A stretch of DNA of 5,883 nucleotides from Erysipelotrichaceae bacterium (lineage in GTDB: Bacteria; Bacillota_I; Bacilli_A; Erysipelotrichales; Erysipelotrichaceae). Under the pieces are notes generated by a model. That model had not been told where the DNA came from, did not search any database, and saw only the letters and a list, made by a program, of their open reading frames with translations. Both the position numbers and the translations under genes were made by a program. The stretch is from positions 1 to 5,883 of the forward strand of contig JAFZQL010000083.1 in assembly GCA_017620435.1 (NCBI GenBank). Direction: 5' to 3'. Below are positions 1 through 5,106 of this stretch, piece by piece. Position 1 is the first letter of the stretch. The number at the start of each line of letters is the position of its first letter.

Positions 1-116
1 AGGATGCTGTCAAGATCCAGAATATAGGTATCCGGCAGCAGTTTTCCTTCCTGATGCATGCGGAATGCGCATTCAATCAGCTTCGGATTTCTTTCTATCA
101 GTTTTTCCAGAAACAT
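1..116 (-). CDS. yhfX: YhfX-family PLP-dependent (alanine racemase-like) protein, N-terminal fragment
   Basis: Only the first 38 codons are in the window; the gene continues past the left edge. The peptide begins MFLEKLIERNPKLIECAFRM and ends in YILDLDSI. I recognise the start as resembling E. coli YhfX, which also opens with a short helix containing a 'NP-LI' stretch, then a 'G K - - PD' turn and a hydrophobic strand ending in D-D. The family has the fold-type III PLP barrel of alanine racemase and D-amino-acid metabolising enzymes; the PLP lysine would lie beyond the visible part. The ATG at 116-114 is chosen because AGGAG at 123-127 lies 6 bases upstream; an overlapping ATG at 121 is in another frame. 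The gene follows php by 13 bases, so it is probably cotranscribed and coupled with it. Substrate unknown. The family call rests on a short N-terminus plus gene context. Confidence 0.72.
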   Translation of the reverse strand, partial: MFLEKLIERNPKLIECAFRMHQEGKLLPDTYILDLDSI

Positions 117-129
117 CTCATTCTCCTGT

Positions 130-1041
130 TTAGATCTGAGGATTATTGACGATCCTTGCCGGGTTGTCCGCCAGGAACCTGCGGATGATTTCTTCCGGCA
201 GTCCGTACTCTTTCATCAGCGGCACGACACTGCCCATGACGGCCAGATAGCCCTTTCCATCAAACGTCGTGAAATAGGTATGTCTGGAGATGTCGTTTGA
301 CAGTACCAGATGATCTCCGTAGCCCGCTTCCGTCAGTTTCAGAGCATTCATAGCCCTGGTCTCATCCGGCATGTATGCGGTCTTGCCGCAGGTATCAAAA
401 GCGATGTTGACGCCCTGCTTCAGCAGAGAAAGATGATATTCCGGATCATCGATCAGATCCTGGTGTCCCAGGATGATCTTGTCGGGTTCAACGCCTTCCT
501 TCAGAAGGATGTCGATCGTTTCCTGGGCGGAGATCCTTCCGGTATGGGTCGATACCGCAAAACCGGTCTTCCTTGCGGCGATTCCTGCCGCTTCCAGGAT
601 CTTTCTCTCATTTCCAACAAAACCCTTCGGACTCGATGCGATCTCCGCGATCAGACCTGCCCTGATATCCGTCTTGTCGATGCCTTCCGTCAGATCTCTG
701 ATATACACTTCGGCGATCTCTTCCTTCGTAGCATCATTCAGCCATTCCGGATGATATTCCGACAGATAGAAACCCGTGGAACAGACGATGTTCAGACCCG
801 TCTTCTCGCTGATTTCCTTCAGTTTTCTGACATCTCTGCCCATGTCGTTGGTGGTCACCTCAAAAGCCGATGTGATCCCCTGATCCATGGCCATTCTGAT
901 CTCCGGAATGACTTCATCGACATCCAGAATAAAAGAATAGCCGTCCTTGCGGATCCGATCCAGATCCACGATGAAATGCTCATGTGCCAAAGTCAAACCA
1001 AGCTCATCAGAGCTCATATCTTTTAATATCGTACGAATCAT
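130..1041 (-). CDS. php: Phosphotriesterase-homology protein (Php/YhfV-like), amidohydrolase superfamily metal hydrolase
   Basis: A complete 303-residue TIM-barrel hydrolase of the phosphotriesterase family, close to the length of E. coli Php (about 292). All expected metal ligands are visible: H20 and H22 in the family signature GLTLAHEHF, the bridging acid E133 in LIAEIASS, H166 in STHTGR, H193 in ILGHQDL and D250 in LSNDISR. The bridging ligand is Glu, as in Php, and not the carboxylated Lys of true organophosphate-degrading phosphotriesterases. I therefore infer a binuclear Zn or Mn site but not paraoxonase activity; relatives include lactonases and phospho-sugar lactonases, and the natural substrate of Php is not established. 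No signal peptide, so cytoplasmic. The ATG at 1041 is preceded by GAGGA at 1048-1052, 6 bases away. It sits between yhfU and yhfX in the operon, behind an RNA hairpin at 1058-1083. Family call secure, reaction unknown. Confidence 0.93.
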   Translation of the reverse strand: MIRTILKDMSSDELGLTLAHEHFIVDLDRIRKDGYSFILDVDEVIPEIRMAMDQGITSAFEVTTNDMGRDVRKLKEISEKTGLNIVCSTGFYLSEYHPEWLNDATKEEIAEVYIRDLTEGIDKTDIRAGLIAEIASSPKGFVGNERKILEAAGIAARKTGFAVSTHTGRISAQETIDILLKEGVEPDKIILGHQDLIDDPEYHLSLLKQGVNIAFDTCGKTAYMPDETRAMNALKLTEAGYGDHLVLSNDISRHTYFTTFDGKGYLAVMGSVVPLMKEYGLPEEIIRRFLADNPARIVNNPQI

Positions 1042-1057
1042 CAGTATTCCTCAAAAC

Positions 1058-1083
1058 ACAGGCATTCCTTTCGGAATGCCTGT
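1058..1083 (-). promoter_or_regulatory. Intercistronic hairpin between yhfU and php (GNRA tetraloop, attenuator or processing element)
   Basis: A perfect 11-base-pair stem (1073-1083 with 1058-1068) is closed on the minus strand by a GAAA tetraloop on a C-G pair, a very stable RNA cap. On the coding strand it is preceded by an A-rich run and followed by only four T (GTTTTGAGG). It is thus at best a weak intrinsic terminator or attenuator; it could equally protect the upstream mRNA 3' end or be a processing site. It ends 5 bases before the php ribosome binding site. On the plus strand the same stem is followed by a longer T-rich run (1081-1096), but no plus-strand gene is seen there. The structure is read directly; the role is inference. 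Confidence 0.72.
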
Positions 1084-1094
1084 TCTTTCTTTTT

Positions 1095-1472
1095 TTATTC
1101 CGGCTTTCCTTCGGCCTTGTCTGTCAGTGCTTTGACCAGAGCAGGAACGACCTGATCGGTATGCGATTTCACATAACCAAAAGCCTTATGATTTCCCGCA
1201 TAGACCATATGCCGGATCTGCTTTTCGTTCGGGCAGTTTCCCTGTTTGGAAACAACCAGACAGTTGCCATACCCCAGAACCATGATCGCAGTAGCCAGCG
1301 AACCGCCGCCTCCCGTCATGCAGCTGCCGAGATAATAATCCATCTCACCTGCCTTGACTTTTCTTGCCGCAACCATATCCGGATCGACAAAGGTCTCTAC
1401 CTGATCGGCAAAATCCTTGTCAATGATCTGTTTTGTCTGCGTAGCAGTCAAACCACAACATTCAATCTTCAT
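1095..1472 (-). CDS. yhfU: YhfU family protein (DUF2620)
   Basis: A 125-residue soluble protein, close to E. coli YhfU in length (about 117). The match rests on a central block: VAARKVKAGEMDYYLGSC, then M-T-G-G-G-G-S-L-A-T-A-I, then VLGYGNCLVVSKQGN, with the glycine-rich turn at residues 54-57. This 'DYY-G-C-TG-G' region is what I recall as diagnostic of the family. The function is not known. The glycine-rich loop next to a hydrophobic strand could bind a phosphate or cofactor, but no classical P-loop is present. The N-terminus carries a Cys pair (C5, C6), and C51 sits just before the glycine loop. The ATG at 1472 has an excellent AAGGAGG site (1480-1486) 7 bases upstream. It starts 21 bases after yhfT, consistent with a partner role to that membrane protein, possibly as a cytosolic subunit. 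Confidence 0.85.
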   Translation of the reverse strand: MKIECCGLTATQTKQIIDKDFADQVETFVDPDMVAARKVKAGEMDYYLGSCMTGGGGSLATAIMVLGYGNCLVVSKQGNCPNEKQIRHMVYAGNHKAFGYVKSHTDQVVPALVKALTDKAEGKPE

Positions 1473-1493
1473 AAGAAAGCCTCCTTGTTAATA

Positions 1494-2804
1494 CTATAAA
1501 GTGACAATACCTAACAGAATAGCCAGGTTGTACAGCAGACCTACAGCAACAGCTGCCAGAGGGCCTACAGCAGACTTAGGAATACGCTGACCGGTTACTT
1601 CGTTCAAAGTATAGAAGCCGCCGACCATCATCAGACCTACTGCACCCCAGATCGCGTTACCGGCCATGAAAGCACCGATCGTCAGAGCCAGAGTCGTGCA
1701 GGAAATCATAGCATCACGAATGTGATCGCCGCACTTTGTCAGTTCAGGGAACTTGGACAGAGCCTTACCTAACAGACCAAGCAGCTGGATCTCGATGAAT
1801 TCCATCGCGAAACCTGCGACAGGAGCCAGGAACCATACAGCATCCGGTACCATTGCACCGACCAGCATGACGGCTGTCAGACCTACGGCCTGATAAACGC
1901 CTGTTGCCAGAGCGGTAGAAACGATCAGCGGAATAAATGCGAAGATAACGCCGATCATAGCCAGATAGAAGATGTTCATATCGCCGGCAGTAATGGCGGA
2001 TGCCAGAATGACAGGCTGATAAGCCTGAGCCAGGATCTTGATACCTAAGGCGTTCAGAGCGCCCTGTACGCACAGATATACCCAGTTCTTCTTGATTCTC
2101 TGCGCGTTCTTGGTGAAGATGTTTTCTTCTTCTTCTGTCGTTTCGATCGCTTCAGCGTTCTTGGAAGCCTGAACGGCATTGATAACCAGACAGATCATGC
2201 CTGCCAGCATAGCGAACGTGTAAGGATACAGAGCCATTGATGTCTTGCCGAGCTGTACGCTTCCTACGATCGTGCATACGATGTAGACGATGCCTGTAAC
2301 GACTGCAGCGACGATACCCTTCTTAGCTCCGAACTGACCGGCTATGGCAATTGCCGGATACATGCAGAAGATAGGAAGGACAGGGCTGGTGATATTTGTC
2401 AGGTCATTCAGGAAGTTGTATGGCAGACCGTTGAATAATGCACCGATAGCCTGTGTACCGTAAGCACAAAGCAGACCATACGCAGCACCAAGAGCCAGAG
2501 CTACATACTTGTTAGGTGACCATGCACCGATACAGTCCGTAGCGATCAGGATCAGGTGGCAGGCGATAAGGCCTGTGCCTAACCACTGGTTGAAACCAGC
2601 CATGACCCAGCCGAAGCCCATGCCGGTAACGACAACGGCGAATTCAGGACGGGTCATTCTGCCTTCCATCAGTTCCGGGAAGACAGGTCTAGCGCCATCG
2701 TTGAAGTTGGAGATGCACATGTGGGAAAGCAGGCTTGCCCACGCTGCGATCGCTACCAGAACGACAGTTCTAAGCAGTTGTGGAAATACAAAATTTGTAA
2801 CCAT
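1494..2804 (-). CDS. yhfT: YhfT family multi-pass membrane protein (predicted transporter)
   Basis: A 436-residue, very hydrophobic protein, essentially the length of E. coli YhfT (about 434). The diagnostic N-terminal stretch follows the first membrane segment: SHMCISNFNDGARP, then FPELMEGRMTR-E. I estimate 10-12 membrane helices. They are interrupted by a charged acidic/basic loop at about residues 217-240 (AIETTEEEE then KNAQRIKKNW) that splits the protein into two halves. Conserved-looking intramembrane polar positions include N33-F-N-D36 and D89. The family is annotated as predicted transport; substrate and energy coupling are not known. Its constant company of YhfU, Php and YhfX suggests import of the compound those enzymes use. 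The ATG at 2804 has AAGGGG 7 bases upstream. The gene follows the PRD gene by 30 bases with no terminator between. The family call is good; the transport role is inference from membrane topology and context. Confidence 0.88.
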   Translation of the reverse strand: MVTNFVFPQLLRTVVLVAIAAWASLLSHMCISNFNDGARPVFPELMEGRMTRPEFAVVVTGMGFGWVMAGFNQWLGTGLIACHLILIATDCIGAWSPNKYVALALGAAYGLLCAYGTQAIGALFNGLPYNFLNDLTNITSPVLPIFCMYPAIAIAGQFGAKKGIVAAVVTGIVYIVCTIVGSVQLGKTSMALYPYTFAMLAGMICLVINAVQASKNAEAIETTEEEENIFTKNAQRIKKNWVYLCVQGALNALGIKILAQAYQPVILASAITAGDMNIFYLAMIGVIFAFIPLIVSTALATGVYQAVGLTAVMLVGAMVPDAVWFLAPVAGFAMEFIEIQLLGLLGKALSKFPELTKCGDHIRDAMISCTTLALTIGAFMAGNAIWGAVGLMMVGGFYTLNEVTGQRIPKSAVGPLAAVAVGLLYNLAILLGIVTL

Positions 2805-2834
2805 AATTTTACCCCTTCTTTTTTAATTAATCGT

Positions 2835-3230
2835 TCACTCGGCTTGAGAAGCGGTGTGCCATTCACCGGTTTCCTTAAACTGAGCTATTAAATTATTTAT
2901 ATGAAGCAACGCATAACCCTGTTCTGTTTCATTCAGCGGGTTTTCGGTCGCATTCATAACTTTTTCAAGGATCTCCAGCGATTCCGCATAAGAATCCAGA
3001 GATCTCAGTTCCTCCATGACGGCTTCCGGCACTTCATCGACTTCCTCGTGGGTGACCAGTCTGCCGTAGGCGGCACACAGATGTGCGATAAACGGAGCGG
3101 CATTCTCTTCTTCCAGAACGACACCGTATTCGTTCTTGAACAGATCGATTACTTTCAGGATATCCTCGATATCGCTGTCGTTGATCATTCCGCCCTCTTT
3201 ATATAAATCAAAACGTTCCGTAAAATCCAT
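2835..3230 (-). CDS. yhfY: Single PRD (PTS regulation domain) protein, YhfY-like
   Basis: A 131-residue all-helical protein made of one PRD domain with nothing fused to it. The two histidines expected in PRDs are in place: H50 in PFIAHLCAAYGRL, with R57 seven residues on, and H110 in ETEQGYALLHINNLI. In multi-domain antiterminators and activators, such histidines are phosphorylated by HPr or EIIB. Here there is no RNA- or DNA-binding domain, so the protein would have to act through a partner, as presumed for the stand-alone PRD protein YhfY of the enterobacterial cluster. The ATG at 3230 overlaps the preceding stop by one base (TGATG), with AAGGAG at 3236-3241 5 bases upstream, so translation is coupled to the zinc-ribbon gene. 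It is followed by yhfT after 30 bases. The PRD call is firm; orthology to yhfY is inferred from context. Confidence 0.82.
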   Translation of the reverse strand: MDFTERFDLYKEGGMINDSDIEDILKVIDLFKNEYGVVLEEENAAPFIAHLCAAYGRLVTHEEVDEVPEAVMEELRSLDSYAESLEILEKVMNATENPLNETEQGYALLHINNLIAQFKETGEWHTASQAE

Positions 3231-3634
3231 CAGTTCTCCTTCTTGCTGAAAAGACCTTTCTTTTTGGTGTTTCTTTCTTTACGCTGCTGCTTCTTGGAGA
3301 TCTTCTCCTGATGATACTCCTCGTACTGCAGTCCGAAGATCCTGTCTGTCAGTAGCATGCACCAGTTGTCGGAAAAGTTCGCGATCACCATCGCAACGCC
3401 CATCATTACCAGCAGTACGATGTAGTTGTTTGCGGTTACCAGAGACATCCCGAACGCCAGCACAAGACAGATCAGTAAAACAAAAAAGTAACGGACCAGA
3501 CGAAAATGTTTTCTTGTCTTCTCCGTAAATCTCATCTGCTGATGACAGTGGCTGCAGGAAATGATCTCCTTGATGTTCCTGGAATTCAGATCATACTCTT
3601 TACCGCAACGGTAACACTTCACTACGCTTTTCAT
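3230..3634 (-). CDS. Membrane-anchored zinc-ribbon protein
   Basis: A 134-residue protein with three parts. Residues 7-30 hold a CxxC-x16-CxxC zinc ribbon (C7, C10, C27, C30), resembling small rubredoxin-like knuckles. Two membrane helices follow at about 49-67 and 70-86, separated by a tight TANN turn. The C-terminal tail from about 105 on is highly basic (KISKKQQRKERNTKKKGLF). The short turn between the helices suggests a hairpin with the ribbon and the basic tail both in the cytoplasm; the tail could contact membrane lipid or nucleic acid. I do not recognise a named family. No good Shine-Dalgarno sequence precedes the ATG at 3634, and an in-frame TAA two codons upstream leaves no better ATG, so translation may be weak. 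Its stop overlaps the PRD start by one base, a physical link to the yhf genes I do not know from the enterobacterial cluster. Confidence 0.78.
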   Translation of the reverse strand: MKSVVKCYRCGKEYDLNSRNIKEIISCSHCHQQMRFTEKTRKHFRLVRYFFVLLICLVLAFGMSLVTANNYIVLLVMMGVAMVIANFSDNWCMLLTDRIFGLQYEEYHQEKISKKQQRKERNTKKKGLFSKKEN

Positions 3635-3664
3635 TTCTTATAAACAATATCTTTTCTAATATAT

Positions 3665-3693
3665 AGTTTACTTTCTGTACCCGAAAATGTAAA
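3665..3693 (-). promoter_or_regulatory. Candidate sigma-A promoter for the zinc-ribbon/PRD/yhf unit
   Basis: On the minus strand, TTTACA (3688-3693, five of six matches to the -35 consensus) is separated by exactly 17 bases from TAAACT (3665-3670, four of six to the -10). The transcript would begin near 3658, about 25 bases before the zinc-ribbon ATG. The region between the Nudix stop and that ATG is AT-rich and 62 bases long, the only gap in the left part of the window large enough to hold a promoter. An alternative -10 (TATATT, 3658-3663) has no properly spaced -35. Moderate match only. Confidence 0.4.
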
Positions 3694-3694
3694 C
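3666..3694. promoter_or_regulatory. Inverted repeat GTTTAC-N17-GTAAAC, possible operator
   Basis: Two perfectly complementary six-base arms, at 3666-3671 and 3689-3694, are centred 23 bases apart (about two helical turns). They nearly coincide with the -10 and -35 hexamers of the candidate promoter. The spacing suits a dimeric repressor contacting one DNA face. The arms are short and the region is AT-rich, so chance is a real alternative; no regulator in the window is an obvious DNA-binding partner. Confidence 0.3.
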
Positions 3695-3696
3695 AT

Positions 3697-4155
3697 TTAG
3701 ACCTCTGTCCGATACTGCTGAAGATGACCCTCTTCATCATAGATCAGCTTCATGGAGAAGAAGTCTTTTTCTTCTTTCAGCAGCGGCAGAAATACCCTGT
3801 CTCCTTCCCATAAAGGAAGATCCATCACCTCATCGATCGGGATCCATTTCAGGACGCCTTCGCTGCATTCTCTGGAGACTTCTTCATTTGTTGATGCGGT
3901 ATAAAGAAAAGTCAGTTCATTGCCCCAGGCAGGCAGAATAAAAGTCAGGATGCCTCTGAGTTTCAGATCTTCTACCGTCAGACCCGTCTCTTCCAGGATC
4001 TCTCTGCGTACACATTCCTCGGGACTTTCCTCTTCCTTCATGTGGCCGCCGATGCCGATCCATTTTCCGGCATTCTCATCCTGCTGCTTCCTGATCCTGT
4101 GCATCAACAGGTAACAGCCGTCTTTTTCGATATAGCACAGCGTCGTCAGTCTCAT
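3697..4155 (-). CDS. Nudix hydrolase, MutT/8-oxo-dGTP diphosphatase-like
   Basis: A 152-residue single-domain Nudix enzyme. The 23-residue Nudix box is perfect: G37-x5-E43-x7-R51-E52-I53-x-E55-E56-x-G58-L59. It follows the usual lead-in strand KWIGIGGHMK. The two catalytic glutamates E55 and E56 and E52 coordinate Mg2+ for hydrolysis of a nucleoside diphosphate-X bond. The opening LTTLCYIEKDG-YLL-HR and the GKW-G-GG segment resemble Firmicute proteins annotated as 8-oxo-dGTP diphosphatase (MutX-like), which clean oxidised dGTP from the pool. Substrate preference cannot be fixed from sequence, so a general nucleotide or alarmone hydrolase remains possible. Its ATG overlaps the stop of the GNAT gene by four bases (ATGA), indicating cotranslation as the last gene of a three-gene unit. 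No clear terminator hairpin follows its TAA. Confidence 0.9.
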   Translation of the reverse strand: MRLTTLCYIEKDGCYLLMHRIRKQQDENAGKWIGIGGHMKEEESPEECVRREILEETGLTVEDLKLRGILTFILPAWGNELTFLYTASTNEEVSRECSEGVLKWIPIDEVMDLPLWEGDRVFLPLLKEEKDFFSMKLIYDEEGHLQQYRTEV

Positions 4156-4607
4156 TCCTCATCCTCCCGGGTCCGCATCTTGACCAGATACTCGGTCGTT
4201 CCTTCTTCAAATTTCTTTTCCTGACTCAGATGGAAACCGTGTCTTTCATAGAAACGGATCGCATCGGTATTCTTTTCGATCGCCCAGAGATAGGAACACC
4301 CGTGCTCCTTCTTGGCGTATTCCAGCAGTTCTGAACCGATCTGCCGGTTCTGAAAGAAATAATCGACATAGAGTTCAACGATCTCCTTACCTTCGATATG
4401 AACCAGTCCCTTGACGATCCCGTCGTCATAGACCCAAATGTGACCCAGCACCTCCGGTTTCGCGTACTTTTCCGCTACAGATAAAACCTGCAGTTCATTG
4501 AACGAATAATCATCGTCCTGAAAGATCGGACGGAACTTGATCCGCTTGACAAAGACCAGTATTTCCGCAATACGGGAAACATCTTTCTGTTCCGCTTTCC
4601 TGATCAC
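4152..4607 (-). CDS. GNAT-family N-acetyltransferase
   Basis: A 151-residue GNAT domain occupying the whole protein. It opens with the typical IRKAEQKDVSRIAEI (first strand and helix). The acetyl-CoA strand and loop is at about 76-97 (IVELYVDYFFQNRQIGSELL). The late motif EKNTDAIRFYERHGF at 111-125 contains the usual N113, general-acid candidate Y120 and GF. In the pyrophosphate loop the pattern is Q-N-R-Q-I-G, so the first of the two usual glycines is replaced by Gln, a tolerated variation. Substrate unknown: small-molecule amine or protein N-terminus are both possible. The start is GTG at 4607, supported by GGGAGGA 6 bases upstream and by a GTGA four-base overlap with the preceding stop. 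It lies between the uncharacterised gene and the Nudix gene, both by 4-base overlaps. Confidence 0.9.
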   Translation of the reverse strand: MIRKAEQKDVSRIAEILVFVKRIKFRPIFQDDDYSFNELQVLSVAEKYAKPEVLGHIWVYDDGIVKGLVHIEGKEIVELYVDYFFQNRQIGSELLEYAKKEHGCSYLWAIEKNTDAIRFYERHGFHLSQEKKFEEGTTEYLVKMRTREDEE

Positions 4608-5017
4608 TTTATTTCCTCCCTGTCCAGCAGTTTTCTAAGACCGTTTTTCAATTCAGAATAATGTTTCGGGAAGTTTTCCGATCCCTCCGCTCTGATCTTT
4701 TCTCCTTCGTTGACAAGAGTCTGAAACAGGAACACCTCTCCGTCACTCACGTTGCGGGGGTGTTTCCCGAAAAAGCCGTCCCAGCGGAAGACTGCGCAGT
4801 CATTAAGAAGCTGCAGGATCTCATCTTTGCTGCAGAGGATCTGTTTCAAAGGTATCCTTTCTTCATCTGCCCAGGCATTTTCATAAAACAGCAGCTTTGC
4901 CTTTTCGCCGTCGGCGATGATCTCATATTCATGCATATAACGCATGGCACTGATCCTGAGGTATACCGTCTCAAATGATGTGATCTCCTTCTTCTTAAAA
5001 AGCATTCCTTTTCTCAT
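4604..5017 (-). CDS. Uncharacterised protein with W-DGF / V-DG / FP-Y pattern
   Basis: About 137 residues, soluble, with no signal peptide or membrane segment. The N-terminal half is basic then mixed strand (FKKKE, then YLRISAMRYMHEYEI). The C-terminal half carries a motif set I have seen in many uncharacterised Firmicute proteins: ILQLLNDC-V-RWDGF (W79 in this numbering), HPRNVSDGEVF (D92, G93), KIRAEGSENFP (A110, F116, P117) and KHY (Y120). I know no function for it. The reading frame stays open up to an ATG at 5080, but that start lies inside the terminator of the lipoprotein gene. The ATG at 5026 overlaps the -10 box of the probable promoter. I therefore chose the ATG at 5017, which has a closely spaced GAGG; the ATG at 5005 is the alternative. 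The stop overlaps the GNAT GTG by four bases. Confidence 0.75.
   Translation of the reverse strand: MRKGMLFKKKEITSFETVYLRISAMRYMHEYEIIADGEKAKLLFYENAWADEERIPLKQILCSKDEILQLLNDCAVFRWDGFFGKHPRNVSDGEVFLFQTLVNEGEKIRAEGSENFPKHYSELKNGLRKLLDREEIK
4614..4620 (-). promoter_or_regulatory. Ribosome binding site that fixes the GTG start of the GNAT gene
   Basis: GGGAGGA lies 6 bases before GTG at 4607, inside the last codons of the upstream gene. With the GTGA overlap this makes GTG the clear start; no in-frame ATG lies near. Confidence 0.8.
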
Positions 5018-5024
5018 TAACCTC

Positions 5025-5053
5025 ATTCTATTCTGTTTTCTATCCTCTATCAA
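5025..5053 (-). promoter_or_regulatory. Sigma-A promoter for the uncharacterised/GNAT/Nudix operon
   Basis: On the minus strand TTGATA (5048-5053) and TAGAAT (5025-5030) each match the consensus at five of six positions with an ideal 17-base spacer. Transcription should start near 5018, one base from the ATG at 5017. The site lies directly after the lipoprotein terminator, which fits a new transcription unit. Confidence 0.62.
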
Positions 5054-5084
5054 CAAGAAAGCCGTGCATATGCACGGCATTGTT
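5052..5084 (-). terminator. Intrinsic terminator of the lipoprotein gene (18-base perfect palindrome)
   Basis: Positions 5061-5078 form a perfect palindrome (GCCGTGCA with TGCACGGC) that can fold as a 7-base-pair GC-rich stem with an ATAT loop. On the minus strand it is followed by TTTCTTGTTG. A further AACAA/TTGTT pair (5052-5056 with 5080-5084) can extend the stem past an asymmetric bulge. It begins about 23 bases after the lipoprotein stop. The T tract is interrupted, so termination may be partial. Confidence 0.68.
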
Positions 5085-5106
5085 ATATAGTTTGATGCGC
5101 TGTCGT

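Noticed and set aside
310..1026. A 238-codon open frame on the plus strand opposite php
   Set aside because: It lies wholly inside a gene with a complete catalytic motif set on the other strand. Its translation is low-complexity Ile/Arg/Asp-rich with no recognisable motif; it is a shadow of php codon bias.
1081..1099. T-rich run after the 1058-1083 stem on the plus strand, resembling a plus-strand terminator
   Set aside because: No plus-strand gene reads into it, and the run is also the C-terminal coding sequence and stop of yhfU. It could only matter for antisense transcripts.
984..1499. Plus-strand open frame across the yhfU region and php start
   Set aside because: It overlaps two well supported minus-strand genes and the hairpin, and its product shows no family resemblance.
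1765..2073. Arg/Ser-rich open frame on the minus strand inside yhfT in another frame
   Set aside because: It is an out-of-frame reading of yhfT; the composition (repeated R, G, S, Y) is typical of a frame-shifted shadow.
5018..5080. N-terminal extension of the uncharacterised protein to the ATG at 5080
   Set aside because: Those codons run through the palindromic terminator and the promoter, and the peptide looks unlike the rest of the protein.
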